Source: Bacteroidia bacterium | GTDB taxonomy: Bacteria; Bacteroidota; Bacteroidia; Cytophagales; Flammeovirgaceae | DNA: 58,125 nt | Assembly (NCBI GenBank): GCA_030425505.1 | Contig: JAUIAB010000019.1 | Coordinates: 1 to 58,125 of the forward strand | Direction of reading: 5' to 3' | In this document: one piece after another, positions 37,001-45,290 of the stretch | Numbering within the stretch: position 1 is the stretch's first letter | How the letters are laid out: each line of letters opens with the position of its first letter | Position numbers and translations under genes: made by a program | Notes under the pieces: model-generated | What the model was told of the DNA's origin: nothing | What the model saw: only the letters and a program-made list of their open reading frames with translations | The model's database searches: none

Positions 37001-38542
37001 CGAATAACCATGCTCATTGCTAAAAGCCATTTGCGTACCATTATCTTGAAAACCCGCAGCAATCATCTTACTATCGCCTTCTGGAATACTCACAGAATAT
37101 GCTTGTGTAGTAAGATAACCATTATTAAGAGGCTGCCAATCTAATTCTTCATACATTTCCCAGTCTAGCTCTTTCATTACATTATTAGATCTGTAAACTC
37201 CACCGTCATTTCCAACTAGTATTCTCCTGGGATTAGAGGGATAGAATATTATTTTGTGCTGATCCAAATGATATACACTTGGATAATCAGAAAAAAACCC
37301 ATCTATACTGCTTCTACCAATCATTTCTACGTTTGCTGGGTCTTTGAAACCATCAGTAGATCTATACAATATTCTACTACCTAGAAGTACTACATTAGGA
37401 TCATCTGGTTTTACAGCAATACATTGATTGTATGCACCACCCCCAAAACCAAACTCTGACCAATCAACAACGTCCCATAACATGTCTCTTATATTGTATA
37501 TACCATTTACTCTTCGCATACCTACTTCTCCAGGTGCACTTTCTGTAATAAGTTGATGGTATAATCTGTACTTTGGATTATGATTTTTAGAGACTCCGAA
37601 ATAATATACTTTTCTTGAGCCATCTCTATTGAGACTAGGCGAAGCTCCGATAACCACTCTATCACACTCTTCCAAATTATTCATTTCTACTCGATGCCAA
37701 TCTCCTATTAAATCTCTGTAAAAAACATTCCCTAAATATGAAGCTATGATCTGGCCCTCAGGAGTAGAAACCACATCTGCATATCTTTGAGATTTACCTT
37801 GCACATTTTCAAAATTAAGTCTGCATCTGGAAAACTCCCCTTCGTATGTAATTCTAAATATACCCTCTTCACAAGCAATAAATAGGTCTCCATTTAAAGG
37901 GTTCACTGCCAAACTCTGTGAGAGATCTAGTGACCGACTTGGGGTTTCTAACTTCTCCCAAGATAACCCCTTGGTATCAGAGTAATAAATACCACTACCA
38001 TAAGCATTTTGTTCTACATAGTTTCCACTAGAAGTTTTAAGCTCACATTCTCCAGTAGCTATATACCATCTATTAGTAAAATCTCTTCTTGTATCCTGTA
38101 CTATTGCAGAAACTGTTTTAATTCTTTCTGTAGATGTTATTCTTACCCAGTGTTCTCCTCCGTCTTCTGATCGCCATAAGCCTCCAGTTACTCCTCCTGC
38201 CATTATTATATCTTCATTGGTAATATCTATAGCCAAGGCTTTTGTTCTTCCTCCTACGTTGTAAGGCCCTATATTTTCAAAAGCAGGCTTTGCTTCAGGC
38301 AATCTATCCGTACCCAATCGATAATCTGCTTTTGGAATAGATTGTAATTCCTCCAATCCTTTTTTATCATATTGGACAAATTCAGTATAATATTCTACGC
38401 TTTTTCTAGATACTGTAGATACAGAAGTATATTCTTCTTCATCTTCTTCTTCTAAAGAAAAGAAATTTACATTAAACAAGGAAATGACTCCTAAAATAAT
38501 AAATATCAATATTACTGGCTTGAAAGAAAGTAGCTGTTTCAT
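34025..38542 (-). CDS. T9SS type A cargo protein with sortilin/BNR-like propeller and fibronectin III-like domains
   Basis: The 1505-residue protein starts with a signal or anchor helix (VILIFIILGVISLFNV), then an acidic stretch. Its first half has BNR/VPS10-type motifs (GGLWRSEDGGEHWVRI, SKDGGQRWRKI) typical of ten-bladed propellers. Two or more fibronectin III-like domains follow (APLMPQDFRILQTGEKHAVL; SPSNIEATVLENNDVRISW). The C-terminus has LKVYPNPFTG and ITDLSGKETYTS, the type A Por-secretion sorting domain that directs export by T9SS. An extracellular glycan- or protein-binding role is inference. It lies on the opposite strand between the two halves of the PspA/DUF4178 locus. Confidence 0.9.
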   Translation of the reverse strand: MKQLLSFKPVILIFIILGVISLFNVNFFSLEEEDEEEYTSVSTVSRKSVEYYTEFVQYDKKGLEELQSIPKADYRLGTDRLPEAKPAFENIGPYNVGGRTKALAIDITNEDIIMAGGVTGGLWRSEDGGEHWVRITSTERIKTVSAIVQDTRRDFTNRWYIATGECELKTSSGNYVEQNAYGSGIYYSDTKGLSWEKLETPSRSLDLSQSLAVNPLNGDLFIACEEGIFRITYEGEFSRCRLNFENVQGKSQRYADVVSTPEGQIIASYLGNVFYRDLIGDWHRVEMNNLEECDRVVIGASPSLNRDGSRKVYYFGVSKNHNPKYRLYHQLITESAPGEVGMRRVNGIYNIRDMLWDVVDWSEFGFGGGAYNQCIAVKPDDPNVVLLGSRILYRSTDGFKDPANVEMIGRSSIDGFFSDYPSVYHLDQHKIIFYPSNPRRILVGNDGGVYRSNNVMKELDWEMYEELDWQPLNNGYLTTQAYSVSIPEGDSKMIAAGFQDNGTQMAFSNEHGYSWVNTGNNDGMHCVFNASGSRLITSHQKNYFNVKIIDEGEREREHDYGISTNGNGFDNKSGMAAVFLPGTNGKFFIIKDGNSVRYYPDINDEDRVTSLPDIPEGELYTLAISTEPAYILYAATKGRDAKIYRYTNATSRRASIEEVSVPEGATEGSMSCITVDPLDANRIFAVYAGKGSDSDIFYSKDGGQRWRKITANLDETSISARWLTIHRMDSRPEYYRIFLGTSHGLFSTNDIPLLNGGKTKGSITWRREAVETIGCSAINRIVSRPSDGLMAIATYGNGIFTGYAGLQAMPTRLKRDLGTIQVAAVDNNLEIDLSSYVSFEEEYNFRLTSQSDEEVAGVSLDENILTIDPRRSGANFVNIELHKEGEETYEEGLLKIMVTGRRGDRIDEVLYDQSVAGKQYYKSSENRLLEPPSQDIQSYKDEFRVPKGQGWDVEKVMVKGSYEGRLSQMERVRISIVEADSIYYELVAGQGYQPRVDQGEYSFSRTYDIDASEVSFRNGNFTFYLEDEDIHLQPGKYYLSISPVIIESNKPWKWRGDSEWGNAIRGAGHNTEHHLWFRLSGKYLGRMVERSYHPPKQVIPYQEGENSIIIPWQENQDNAGDRPRVVEVERSEEGVNGYTPLATLRAEIGQYVDENVLSGKRYNYRVRYKAGSKGQSRYVCTEYIQIKRAPLMPQDFRILQTGEKHAVLVWEPDFLNPIENRVDGFKLYRKVTANRDNSMDGFHLIADLEPNQFTYYDEYKLDNNYVHYLIKPYNIAREDLEYNSDLDAYSCSITKPLSPSNIEATVLENNDVRISWKDESRNEVKYSLYSCDSAGNNNELIYEIRPMEDGEVNYSQGDTITFVKKNNRGFSLNQGNYFKILTLGRSQVQSSRTRVFQAKRPVFIDVNNGFNFGFRKSNLVTSEKLKVYPNPFTGNRLNIELPDKLKFREAQVTITDLSGKETYTSNISFENKLGEIEIFGKINPGVYMVIIEAGHESFVEKIVVE

Positions 38543-38697
38543 AAACTGGTTGAATTAATTTGTAGCTTTAATTTAACGAAAAATTACATCTTATCATACT
38601 ATCACCACTAAAACACATTGTTTTAACAACTTTTTTTTCTCTTAACTAATCACTTTTGTGTTAGTATTTATTTACTTATTTTCACTGAAAATCAATT

Positions 38698-39522
38698 ATG
38701 AAGCTCTTACTCGTAATATCAGTGTGTTTTGTTATACTCTCACCTGCACTACCTCAAAATATTGGCGACTACTTAGGAGATGAGACTGCCTTTTATGCCG
38801 AAACAAAACAAGTAAATCAGTTTTTTAGAAGATTTAATGCTGAAGAAGATAAAGCTGGCAAAAAACTATCTGTAAAAGACAAACGATATCATAGTGAAAA
38901 CTTTAGAAAAGAGTTTATCCAAATTTTATTTGATTCTAAAAACCAAAAGATTGAAAAAAGAATAAAAGACAATTTTATACGTGATGTTACAAGCTCTCAA
39001 AGTCCATTTTATTTAGATTTCCATGGTAATGACTGGTTTTCTGAAGTGAGTGCTACCTTTTTACTTAATCGAAAAAGTATTCCTGTACGATTATTCTTAA
39101 AGTTAGAAAAAGAGAATTTAGGTTATAAGTGGGTAATAAAAGGAGTTTACGCAGATACTTTTGCCAAGTATTTCGTCTCTACCAAAGACAGCTCAAAGTT
39201 TCTACACCCTCTAAGCCATGAATTGGATTTTATGAATCTGGTTAAGGTTTTTCGATCTGGAGAAAGCATAACTCCTTACACCGAAAAAGAATATAAACCT
39301 GATTTGCTTACTTTATTTATATATGAATTTAAGAAAGGTAATTTGCAGTTTTCAGCTATTAATGAAGTAAAGTTTCATTTTTTTCAAATAGATAACTGGT
39401 ACTTTGAACTTTCTGAGTTCAATCGAGAAGGGTTGAACAGAGGATGGCTTATTTCTAATATTTTACCTGTAACAAACCCTCAAAAAGAGAAATTATTAAA
39501 TCATATTTTTGGTTATAATTAG
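38698..39522 (+). CDS. Secreted hypothetical protein
   Basis: The 274-residue protein has a signal peptide (MKLLLVISVCFVILSPALPQ) with a probable cleavage near Ala18-Leu-Pro-Gln, so it is periplasmic or exported. The mature part is Lys/Phe-rich and contains KWVIKGVYADTFAKYF and LSHELDFMNLVKVFRSGESI. I do not recognise a named family. The DUF4178 gene follows after 22 bases, so they probably share a transcript, and it may belong to the same envelope-stress group. Confidence 0.7.
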   Translation: MKLLLVISVCFVILSPALPQNIGDYLGDETAFYAETKQVNQFFRRFNAEEDKAGKKLSVKDKRYHSENFRKEFIQILFDSKNQKIEKRIKDNFIRDVTSSQSPFYLDFHGNDWFSEVSATFLLNRKSIPVRLFLKLEKENLGYKWVIKGVYADTFAKYFVSTKDSSKFLHPLSHELDFMNLVKVFRSGESITPYTEKEYKPDLLTLFIYEFKKGNLQFSAINEVKFHFFQIDNWYFELSEFNREGLNRGWLISNILPVTNPQKEKLLNHIFGYN

Positions 39523-39544
39523 ACCTTAACTCTATTAAAATTAT

Positions 39545-40096
39545 ATGTTTAACTTTTTTAAAAAGAAAAAAGAGGAAAAAGAACCTCATTTCGATCCCAC
39601 AGATATTAAAATAACTGATATTAGAAAAGGCTTTGTATTGGATTATGACCTGAAAACCTGGGAAGTAAAAGAAGAGTACGAATACGATTGGGGGGATGAG
39701 TATTTTACTTATGAATATAAGCTTGTGAGCGATAGCAGCGATATATTATTTCTTAGTATTGAAAATGATGATATCTTAGAATGTATAGTTTCCAAAAAAG
39801 TTAGCTTTGGTAAGCTTGGGAATGAAGTAGAAGATGCTATAAAGAAAAATGAACGCCCTCCCAAAGAAGTTATATTAGAAGGAAAAGTATACTATAGAGA
39901 AGAAGAAAGCCCTGGATATTTTAAAAATATTCATGAGGATAAAGAATCGTATGAGTTTATTTCTTGGGATTATTACGACGAAACGGAGAAGTTTACATTG
40001 ACCATAGAGCAATGGGGAGATGATGAGTTTGAAGCATCAACGGGAATTGTTGTAGCGCCATCTTTGTTCTCCAATATTTTACCTGGTAATAATTAG
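39545..40096 (+). CDS. DUF4178 domain protein
   Basis: The 183-residue protein starts MFNFFKKKKEEKEPHFDPTD, then carries the DUF4178 pattern: DIRKGFVLDYDLKTWEVKEE, a long beta-rich centre, KVYYREEESPGYFKN, then SYEFISWDYYDETEKF and LTIEQWGDDEFEASTG. DUF4178 proteins are repeatedly found in operons with PspA, membrane spermidine synthases, DUF350 and related proteins and are thought to act in membrane-stress responses; their biochemical role is unknown. Here pspA and speE lie upstream, across the T9SS gene. Confidence 0.85.
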   Translation: MFNFFKKKKEEKEPHFDPTDIKITDIRKGFVLDYDLKTWEVKEEYEYDWGDEYFTYEYKLVSDSSDILFLSIENDDILECIVSKKVSFGKLGNEVEDAIKKNERPPKEVILEGKVYYREEESPGYFKNIHEDKESYEFISWDYYDETEKFTLTIEQWGDDEFEASTGIVVAPSLFSNILPGNN

Positions 40097-40185
40097 TAAC
40101 TATCTTTAAGGATATTCATCTAAACGTATAAAGAAGTACTTCTTAAGCTAAGTATTCTTTGTACAGAAAACGTATTAAGAGTTAT

Positions 40186-41040
40186 ATGAGAACTAGTTAT
40201 AAAAAATTCGTTTACCTTTTTTTAATTATACTATTATTTTCTTGTGGAGGAACGAATTACCACAAAACACCCATTGATGACTTAATAAAGAACTTTCATG
40301 AAGTAGATAATTACTCTATCATTTTACATGATATGGATATAGAAGGTTCTTTTTTCAAGAAATACAAGCATCAGTATAAGGTTATTATTCAAAAAGGTGG
40401 CAGTAGTTTTTTGAGCAATAATGTTCTATCCTCTAGTGAAGATTATGATAGAAAAAAAGCTATTTATGATACTATACGAAAAAATGACTCTCTTAAAATA
40501 AGCCAAGTAGATCAAAGTAATTTTACTGATAGTTTAACACAGTGGCATGAAGTAAGTGAAGACTTTTTTGAAAGTCATGTTAACGATATGGGTATGGAGA
40601 TTGTAAGTAAGACAAACGGTAAAGTTGTTCGTCAAGTTTCTCCTCCAGGCTATTCTAGGTATGTGGGGAATCCTCAATATGGAGAGTGGCGAAGAGATGG
40701 AAGTGGTAACTCCTTTTGGTCTTTCTATGGGAAGTATGCCTTTATAAGTTCGATGTTTGGAATGTATGGAGGTCCGATTTACCGAAGATCTTATTATGAC
40801 TATAGAGGAAGTTATTATGGAAAAAAGCCATATTATGGAACAAAAACATCTTCTGGCTCTCGCCAATACGGGACTTTTTCTAGTTCTGCCAAAAAATCTA
40901 ATCCTTCTTTTCACAGAAGGCTTTCTTCAAATAGCAGCTTTAAAAATAAAGTAAATAGCAAAGTTTCAAGAAGTAACTCTAGGTATAGAACAGGGTCTAG
41001 GTCTTATCGTTCAAGGTCATTTTCTTCCTATGGAAAGTAG
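40186..41040 (+). CDS. Lipoprotein of the DUF4178-associated group
   Basis: I start this at the ATG at 40186 (MRTSYKKFVYLFLIILLFSC), giving 284 residues; an upstream TTG in the same frame is unlikely. The signal ends in a lipobox LFSCGG, so it should be lipidated. The middle contains PPGYSRYVGNPQYGEW and SFWSFYGKYAFISSMFGM, a pattern I associate with proteins encoded next to DUF4178 genes. The C-terminus is rich in Tyr, Gly, Ser and Arg and probably disordered. It follows the DUF4178 gene after 89 bases. The function is unknown. Confidence 0.75.
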   Translation: MRTSYKKFVYLFLIILLFSCGGTNYHKTPIDDLIKNFHEVDNYSIILHDMDIEGSFFKKYKHQYKVIIQKGGSSFLSNNVLSSSEDYDRKKAIYDTIRKNDSLKISQVDQSNFTDSLTQWHEVSEDFFESHVNDMGMEIVSKTNGKVVRQVSPPGYSRYVGNPQYGEWRRDGSGNSFWSFYGKYAFISSMFGMYGGPIYRRSYYDYRGSYYGKKPYYGTKTSSGSRQYGTFSSSAKKSNPSFHRRLSSNSSFKNKVNSKVSRSNSRYRTGSRSYRSRSFSSYGK

Positions 41041-41069
41041 TTCTTTAGTTCAACTTTAGCAAAAACGGT

Positions 41070-41669
41070 TTGACCAATACTTTTGATTATTTTTTGAGTT
41101 TTGATGATAAGAATACTCTCCCAAAGGATAAGGAATTAATCTATTCTGTTAAAATTGACAGCCCCATTGGTTTTATTTATGCCTTTTCTACTAATAATGG
41201 AGTTTGCGCTCTTGAGTTTTTTGAAAAAGATAGGTTAGAACAATGTATTAAATACTTAAAGTCAAGTTTTAATGCTGGGATAATAGAAGAAGAAAGCAAT
41301 CATCTAAAACAATTAAAGATTGAGTTAAGCGAGTATTTTTCTGGTAAAAGAAAGAGGTTTGATGTTGCATTAGACCTCTATGGTACAGAATTTCAAAAAA
41401 GTGTTTGGAGAAGTTTACTAGACATCCCTTTTGGGGGAACACAAACCTATAAAAAGCAGGCTATTAAGCTAAATAACCTTAGTGCCATCAGAGCTGTTGC
41501 AGCAGCCAACGGGCAAAACAAAGTATTCATTATTATTCCTTGCCATAGAGTTATTGGAAAAAATGGAGACCTAACTGGTTATGCTGGTGGCTTGCATAGG
41601 AAAAAATGGCTACTAGACTTTGAAAAGAGTGTTTCTGGCCAGATGATACAGAAACAATTAGATTTTTAA
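41070..41669 (+). CDS. ogt: Methylated-DNA-protein-cysteine methyltransferase
   Basis: This suicide enzyme removes alkyl groups from O6-alkylguanine in DNA. The catalytic motif IIPCHRVIGKNGDLTGYAGG is intact, with acceptor Cys in PCHR, and FQKSVWRSLLDIPFGGTQTY is the DNA-binding helix-turn-helix region. At 199 residues it has a normal two-domain length. No ATG is available: an in-frame stop lies at 41046 and the only start before the conserved region is TTG at 41070, so I accept TTG. It begins 29 bases after the lipoprotein gene. Confidence 0.93.
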   Translation: MTNTFDYFLSFDDKNTLPKDKELIYSVKIDSPIGFIYAFSTNNGVCALEFFEKDRLEQCIKYLKSSFNAGIIEEESNHLKQLKIELSEYFSGKRKRFDVALDLYGTEFQKSVWRSLLDIPFGGTQTYKKQAIKLNNLSAIRAVAAANGQNKVFIIIPCHRVIGKNGDLTGYAGGLHRKKWLLDFEKSVSGQMIQKQLDF

Positions 41670-41730
41670 CCATTCAAGCAAACTAAACTTAAAAGATATT
41701 CAAAAGTTTATATACCTGTAATTACTTTTT

Positions 41731-42336
41731 ATGTCTTTTATAAAACAAATTCTGGATAAGATATTTGGTTCATATGAAGCCCCTAATCAGAGTAATCCCC
41801 TACTCTACCTTTCTGAACAGCTAAAAAGAAGCAACTCGTATGTAGATTCTTATAATGAATGGCTTGAGGACAATGCTTCTATATCGCTCATGGAGAAGTT
41901 AAAAAGGGAGTATTTATATGCAGTTAAAGAAAAAAGGAGTTTAGATTGTAAAATCCACGTTCTGGAGTCACCAGGAGCCAACGGTTTTGCTATCGACTTT
42001 GATCAACATTTTTATGAGGAAGATTTTTTCTTTTTGATGGACTACTGGAAAGAAAGAGTTCTTGATCAGGGATATTATTTGTATTCGGGGAGCAGGAAGT
42101 TTTATGATAAACCCAAATATGTAGAGATTTTTGAAAGATACTACTTGAAGCCAAAAGTTTCTTATAAAGATAAGGCTACGATTATTCCTCAAAGGTTTGG
42201 TAATATTTCAATAGAACTCCTTCAAAGAGATTCTTTGCCAATACAAATCAAGTTTTTTTCTAATTATTATTCGGGAAGGTCTTACAGGAAAGTCTTACCA
42301 TTTGGCCAGCTTGTAGAGGCTATTTTTCTGAGTTAG
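41731..42336 (+). CDS. Hypothetical protein
   Basis: The 201-residue protein starts MSFIKQILDKIFGSYEAPNQ and has no signal peptide or long hydrophobic segment. Its centre contains HVLESPGANGFAIDFDQHFY and FFFLMDYWKERVLDQGYYLY, which looks like a compact alpha/beta fold. I do not recognise a family. It follows ogt after 61 bases and overlaps the convergent TonB-receptor gene by 17 bases at the stops. The overlap may make their 3' ends antisense to each other. Confidence 0.65.
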   Translation: MSFIKQILDKIFGSYEAPNQSNPLLYLSEQLKRSNSYVDSYNEWLEDNASISLMEKLKREYLYAVKEKRSLDCKIHVLESPGANGFAIDFDQHFYEEDFFFLMDYWKERVLDQGYYLYSGSRKFYDKPKYVEIFERYYLKPKVSYKDKATIIPQRFGNISIELLQRDSLPIQIKFFSNYYSGRSYRKVLPFGQLVEAIFLS

Positions 42337-44479
42337 ATCTGAGATAGAAAACACACCCAAAATAAATAGATCGCTTTTGATAAAGATCAAAGAATCTAAT
42401 GGAGTAGTCGGAATTATATCTATCCATCATCTGGTTATTGGTATTTAGTAGGTTGTTGATAGAAACAAATGCAACCATACTGTATTTTTTCAAAGGAAAG
42501 TATCGATTGCAAGTAAAATTTAAGGTATTATAGTTTTCGTATCTACTGCTGTTTGTTTGCTCTTCAAATATTGGCTCGTAGATATCTGCCAATGAACTTG
42601 GGATGGAAGTTACGATAGACGCATAGTATTTTCCTGGTCTTGTAATATACGTTAAAGCCATGGAGGCAAAAGATGGGTTATTATACTGTATTGTCAGTTT
42701 TGTTAAGTAATCAAAGTTGTTTGGGCTGTTGTATGCTTGATCAGATATATAGATCTTCTGATCTAAAAAGGTATTTGCCAAGGTTACAATCCATTTTCTT
42801 GAAAACTCTTTTCTGAGAAAAAGCTCCAATCCCATTGTTTTGATTTTGTCGTATCCCAGAAAGTTGGCAGTAATATTTTTACCTGATTCTACTTTATAGA
42901 AAACCGCACTTGTAAGGTTGAAATTTCTACAATCTAGTGTATAATCTAGGGCTAGCTGATGGCTTTTTAATAGGTTAAGCTCTAATTCTGTAAAGTTTAG
43001 AGTTCGATAGTTGTGATACTTTCCCCCACTCAACAAGAGTCGATGTGATTCATTAGGCTGATATGTTATAGATGCCTGGTAGCTCGTATAGCTATGATCT
43101 TCAAATAAAGGTATATTGGATCTTAACCCTGCCGAAAATTTCCATTTAGGATTCACATCCCAGGTTAAATAGGTGTATGCCTCAAGGTTTTCTTGATGGA
43201 TAGTTGTATCCTGTGTATTTGATGGAGCAGATGGGTGAATCGCATAGTAATATACAGAGGTATCATTTTTAACCTGGTAATTCCAAGTCTGGAAATTAGC
43301 TCCAAACTGTAAACTAAAATTACTCCCGAAAAATTGCTTTTTATCTATAGAGGTATACGTATGAAATTTTTCAAAATCGGATTTTAGGTTGCCTAAGGAA
43401 AAAAATTGCTCACTTGCATCTATCAAACTATTTATTCTCATAAATCCTTTTTTTGAAGCTAGAGACCAATTGTTAATTGTAAAACCTCTCCTCTTGTTAG
43501 ACTTTAGTAACCCTTCGTAGGAAAAGAGATTAGTCTGGTAGTCATACGACTCATCTATTCCATAAGAGAAGGAGTTCAAATAGGATTTTTCTCCTGTCTT
43601 TATTCGCAAGTTTAATCCTGCGTCTTTTGTCTTAAAATCCTTTAGATGGGGAAAATTGGGGTTATTTAGTTTCAAAAAGGGTTTAGAGAACTGGTAGTTC
43701 CCGTACGCTTGCAAAAAGCTAGTACTACCCATTTTTTGAGAAGCAAATAGACCTACATTAGCTAAACTAGCTGAGATCTGATATTGGCTTTCATTTATTT
43801 CTTTTATTGTTTCTATTTCTACTAAACCAGCCGTTGTATTTCCATAAGTCAATGGAGGGTTGCTTGCATAGACATACATTTTGTCTACTATTTCGGAGTT
43901 GAACAAGCTAAAGTTTCCCAAGCCATTAAGTTGTCCGTTTCTAACAGGGTTTCTGATTGGAACTCCATTTACTATTACCCTAGATCTATCTGCTGAGCTA
44001 CCTCTAAGTGCTGGGTTAGCCGTTTCATCCGCATTAGTAGAATATGGTAGTGATGTTATTGCTCGAAGAGGGTCTCCAGCAGAAACTGGGTTTTGGTAAA
44101 TGTCCATTTTTTGGACTTTGATCACGGCAAAGTCTTCTGAAATCGGATCACTTGCTTCCACTAAAACTTCGTTTAATAGGTGGTCTTGCTCTTCAAGTAT
44201 AACTACAAAGCTATTTTTTTTTAGTTGTTCTACTGATACACACTTTTTGTTATACCCTACAAATGAAAAGCATAATGTATCGCAGTTTTCTGAAATTTTC
44301 AGTTCATAACTCCCTTCAAAGTCTGTTGTTGCTCCATTGCTATAATCGCTCTTGCAATAAACATTTGCTGCAAAAATTGGGACTCCATTTTTTTGTTTGA
44401 CCTTACCCCTAATTGCCGATTGAGAAAATCCGCTTATAGATAAAAGAATAAATGCTAGTATAAAGATGCTGGTTTTCAT
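42320..44479 (-). CDS. TonB-dependent outer-membrane receptor at the end of the TOMM cluster
   Basis: The 719-residue protein has a signal peptide (MKTSIFILAFILLSISGFSQ), a carboxypeptidase-regulatory-like beta-sandwich domain (IRGKVKQKNGVPIFAANVYC; GATTDFEGSYEL), a plug domain (NPALRGSSADRSRVIVNGVP, then TTAGLVEIET), and a 22-strand-type barrel ending in an aromatic-rich C-terminus. Such receptors import bulky ligands, or more rarely help release them, using TonB energy. It starts 10 bases after the TPR gene and is the last gene of a co-directional run that begins with the TOMM regulator and precursor, so its ligand is plausibly the modified peptide or its metal complex. Confidence 0.9.
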   Translation of the reverse strand: MKTSIFILAFILLSISGFSQSAIRGKVKQKNGVPIFAANVYCKSDYSNGATTDFEGSYELKISENCDTLCFSFVGYNKKCVSVEQLKKNSFVVILEEQDHLLNEVLVEASDPISEDFAVIKVQKMDIYQNPVSAGDPLRAITSLPYSTNADETANPALRGSSADRSRVIVNGVPIRNPVRNGQLNGLGNFSLFNSEIVDKMYVYASNPPLTYGNTTAGLVEIETIKEINESQYQISASLANVGLFASQKMGSTSFLQAYGNYQFSKPFLKLNNPNFPHLKDFKTKDAGLNLRIKTGEKSYLNSFSYGIDESYDYQTNLFSYEGLLKSNKRRGFTINNWSLASKKGFMRINSLIDASEQFFSLGNLKSDFEKFHTYTSIDKKQFFGSNFSLQFGANFQTWNYQVKNDTSVYYYAIHPSAPSNTQDTTIHQENLEAYTYLTWDVNPKWKFSAGLRSNIPLFEDHSYTSYQASITYQPNESHRLLLSGGKYHNYRTLNFTELELNLLKSHQLALDYTLDCRNFNLTSAVFYKVESGKNITANFLGYDKIKTMGLELFLRKEFSRKWIVTLANTFLDQKIYISDQAYNSPNNFDYLTKLTIQYNNPSFASMALTYITRPGKYYASIVTSIPSSLADIYEPIFEEQTNSSRYENYNTLNFTCNRYFPLKKYSMVAFVSINNLLNTNNQMMDRYNSDYSIRFFDLYQKRSIYFGCVFYLRSNSEK

Positions 44480-44489
44480 TATACTTCAC

Positions 44490-45290
44490 TTATTTTCCAA
44501 TCAGTTTTTGAGCTAATTGGTTAATTAGATAACTTTTAGGAAACTCCTCTATCCCTATGCGAAAGTATTTTTTCGCTTTATCAAAGTCTTTTTCTTGGAT
44601 GTACATTTTTATTAAAAGCTCATATGCTTCTTCTTTTCCCCATGAGGGCAAGTAGTCATTTTTTATCTTTTGTGAAGGTAATTCCACTGCTTTGAGTAAA
44701 TAGGACTCTGCGTTTTGTCCTCCACCAAATTGTTTTGGCGTATAATAGTCGATACTTCCTCCTACAAAATGAGCTCTAAGGTTTTCGCTATCAAGCATTA
44801 AGGCTCTTTTTATATTCTTTTTAACTAAACCGCTAATAGCCCCCGCTTCCATGCCCATTTTAAATTGTATAGAGAAGCTTTGGAGTAGAGCTAAGAGTGC
44901 TAAATCTTCTGAATTCTTTTTTTTGATCGTTTCTAAATGCTTAATTCCTTCATTTATTGTCTTCTCTGAAAGATGATCTTCCCCACTATCTAAATAGTAA
45001 ATAGCTAAATAGTATTGCAAATAACCCCTCCAATAATCAATTAACGGATTTTGATACTTATTGCCTAAACGCATAAGGCTACTGTCTAACTCATAAAGTA
45101 AACCTGGTTTTTTTGCTATAAGAGACTGGACAAAATTCTGGTTTATTTTCTTTTGGATATTTTGAAGACCTAAGGCATTTAAGCTATCCAGATTATAAGA
45201 ATAGTACGGTTTTCCCTGAGCTATTTGCTCGCAACTATTTATAGGAATCTGCAAGTACAATAGCAGAAAGTATAAAACTATCTTTCTCAT
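44490..45290 (-). CDS. TPR-containing exported protein of the TOMM cluster
   Basis: The 266-residue protein has an N-terminal hydrophobic signal (IVLYFLLLYLQIPINSC) with a Cys that could be a lipidation site, followed by helical repeats: PLIDYWRGYLQYYLAIYYLD, and at the end YELLIKMYIQEKDFDKAKKY, a TPR. Its centre has NLRAHFVGGSIDYYTPKQFG. It probably sits in the periplasm or on the outer membrane as a scaffold or partner for the TonB receptor. The start overlaps the M50 protease stop by four bases (ATGA), so expression is coupled. Confidence 0.75.
   Translation of the reverse strand: MRKIVLYFLLLYLQIPINSCEQIAQGKPYYSYNLDSLNALGLQNIQKKINQNFVQSLIAKKPGLLYELDSSLMRLGNKYQNPLIDYWRGYLQYYLAIYYLDSGEDHLSEKTINEGIKHLETIKKKNSEDLALLALLQSFSIQFKMGMEAGAISGLVKKNIKRALMLDSENLRAHFVGGSIDYYTPKQFGGGQNAESYLLKAVELPSQKIKNDYLPSWGKEEAYELLIKMYIQEKDFDKAKKYFRIGIEEFPKSYLINQLAQKLIGK

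Noticed and set aside
40534..40914. 126-codon minus-strand frame inside the lipoprotein gene
   Set aside because: It is a shadow of the Tyr/Arg/Ser-rich coding region, which has a lipobox and recognisable motifs on the plus strand.
42320..44479. SusC-type polysaccharide-utilisation receptor
   Set aside because: No SusD gene or glycan-degradation cluster is adjacent and the length (719) is shorter than SusC; linkage to the TOMM genes explains it better.
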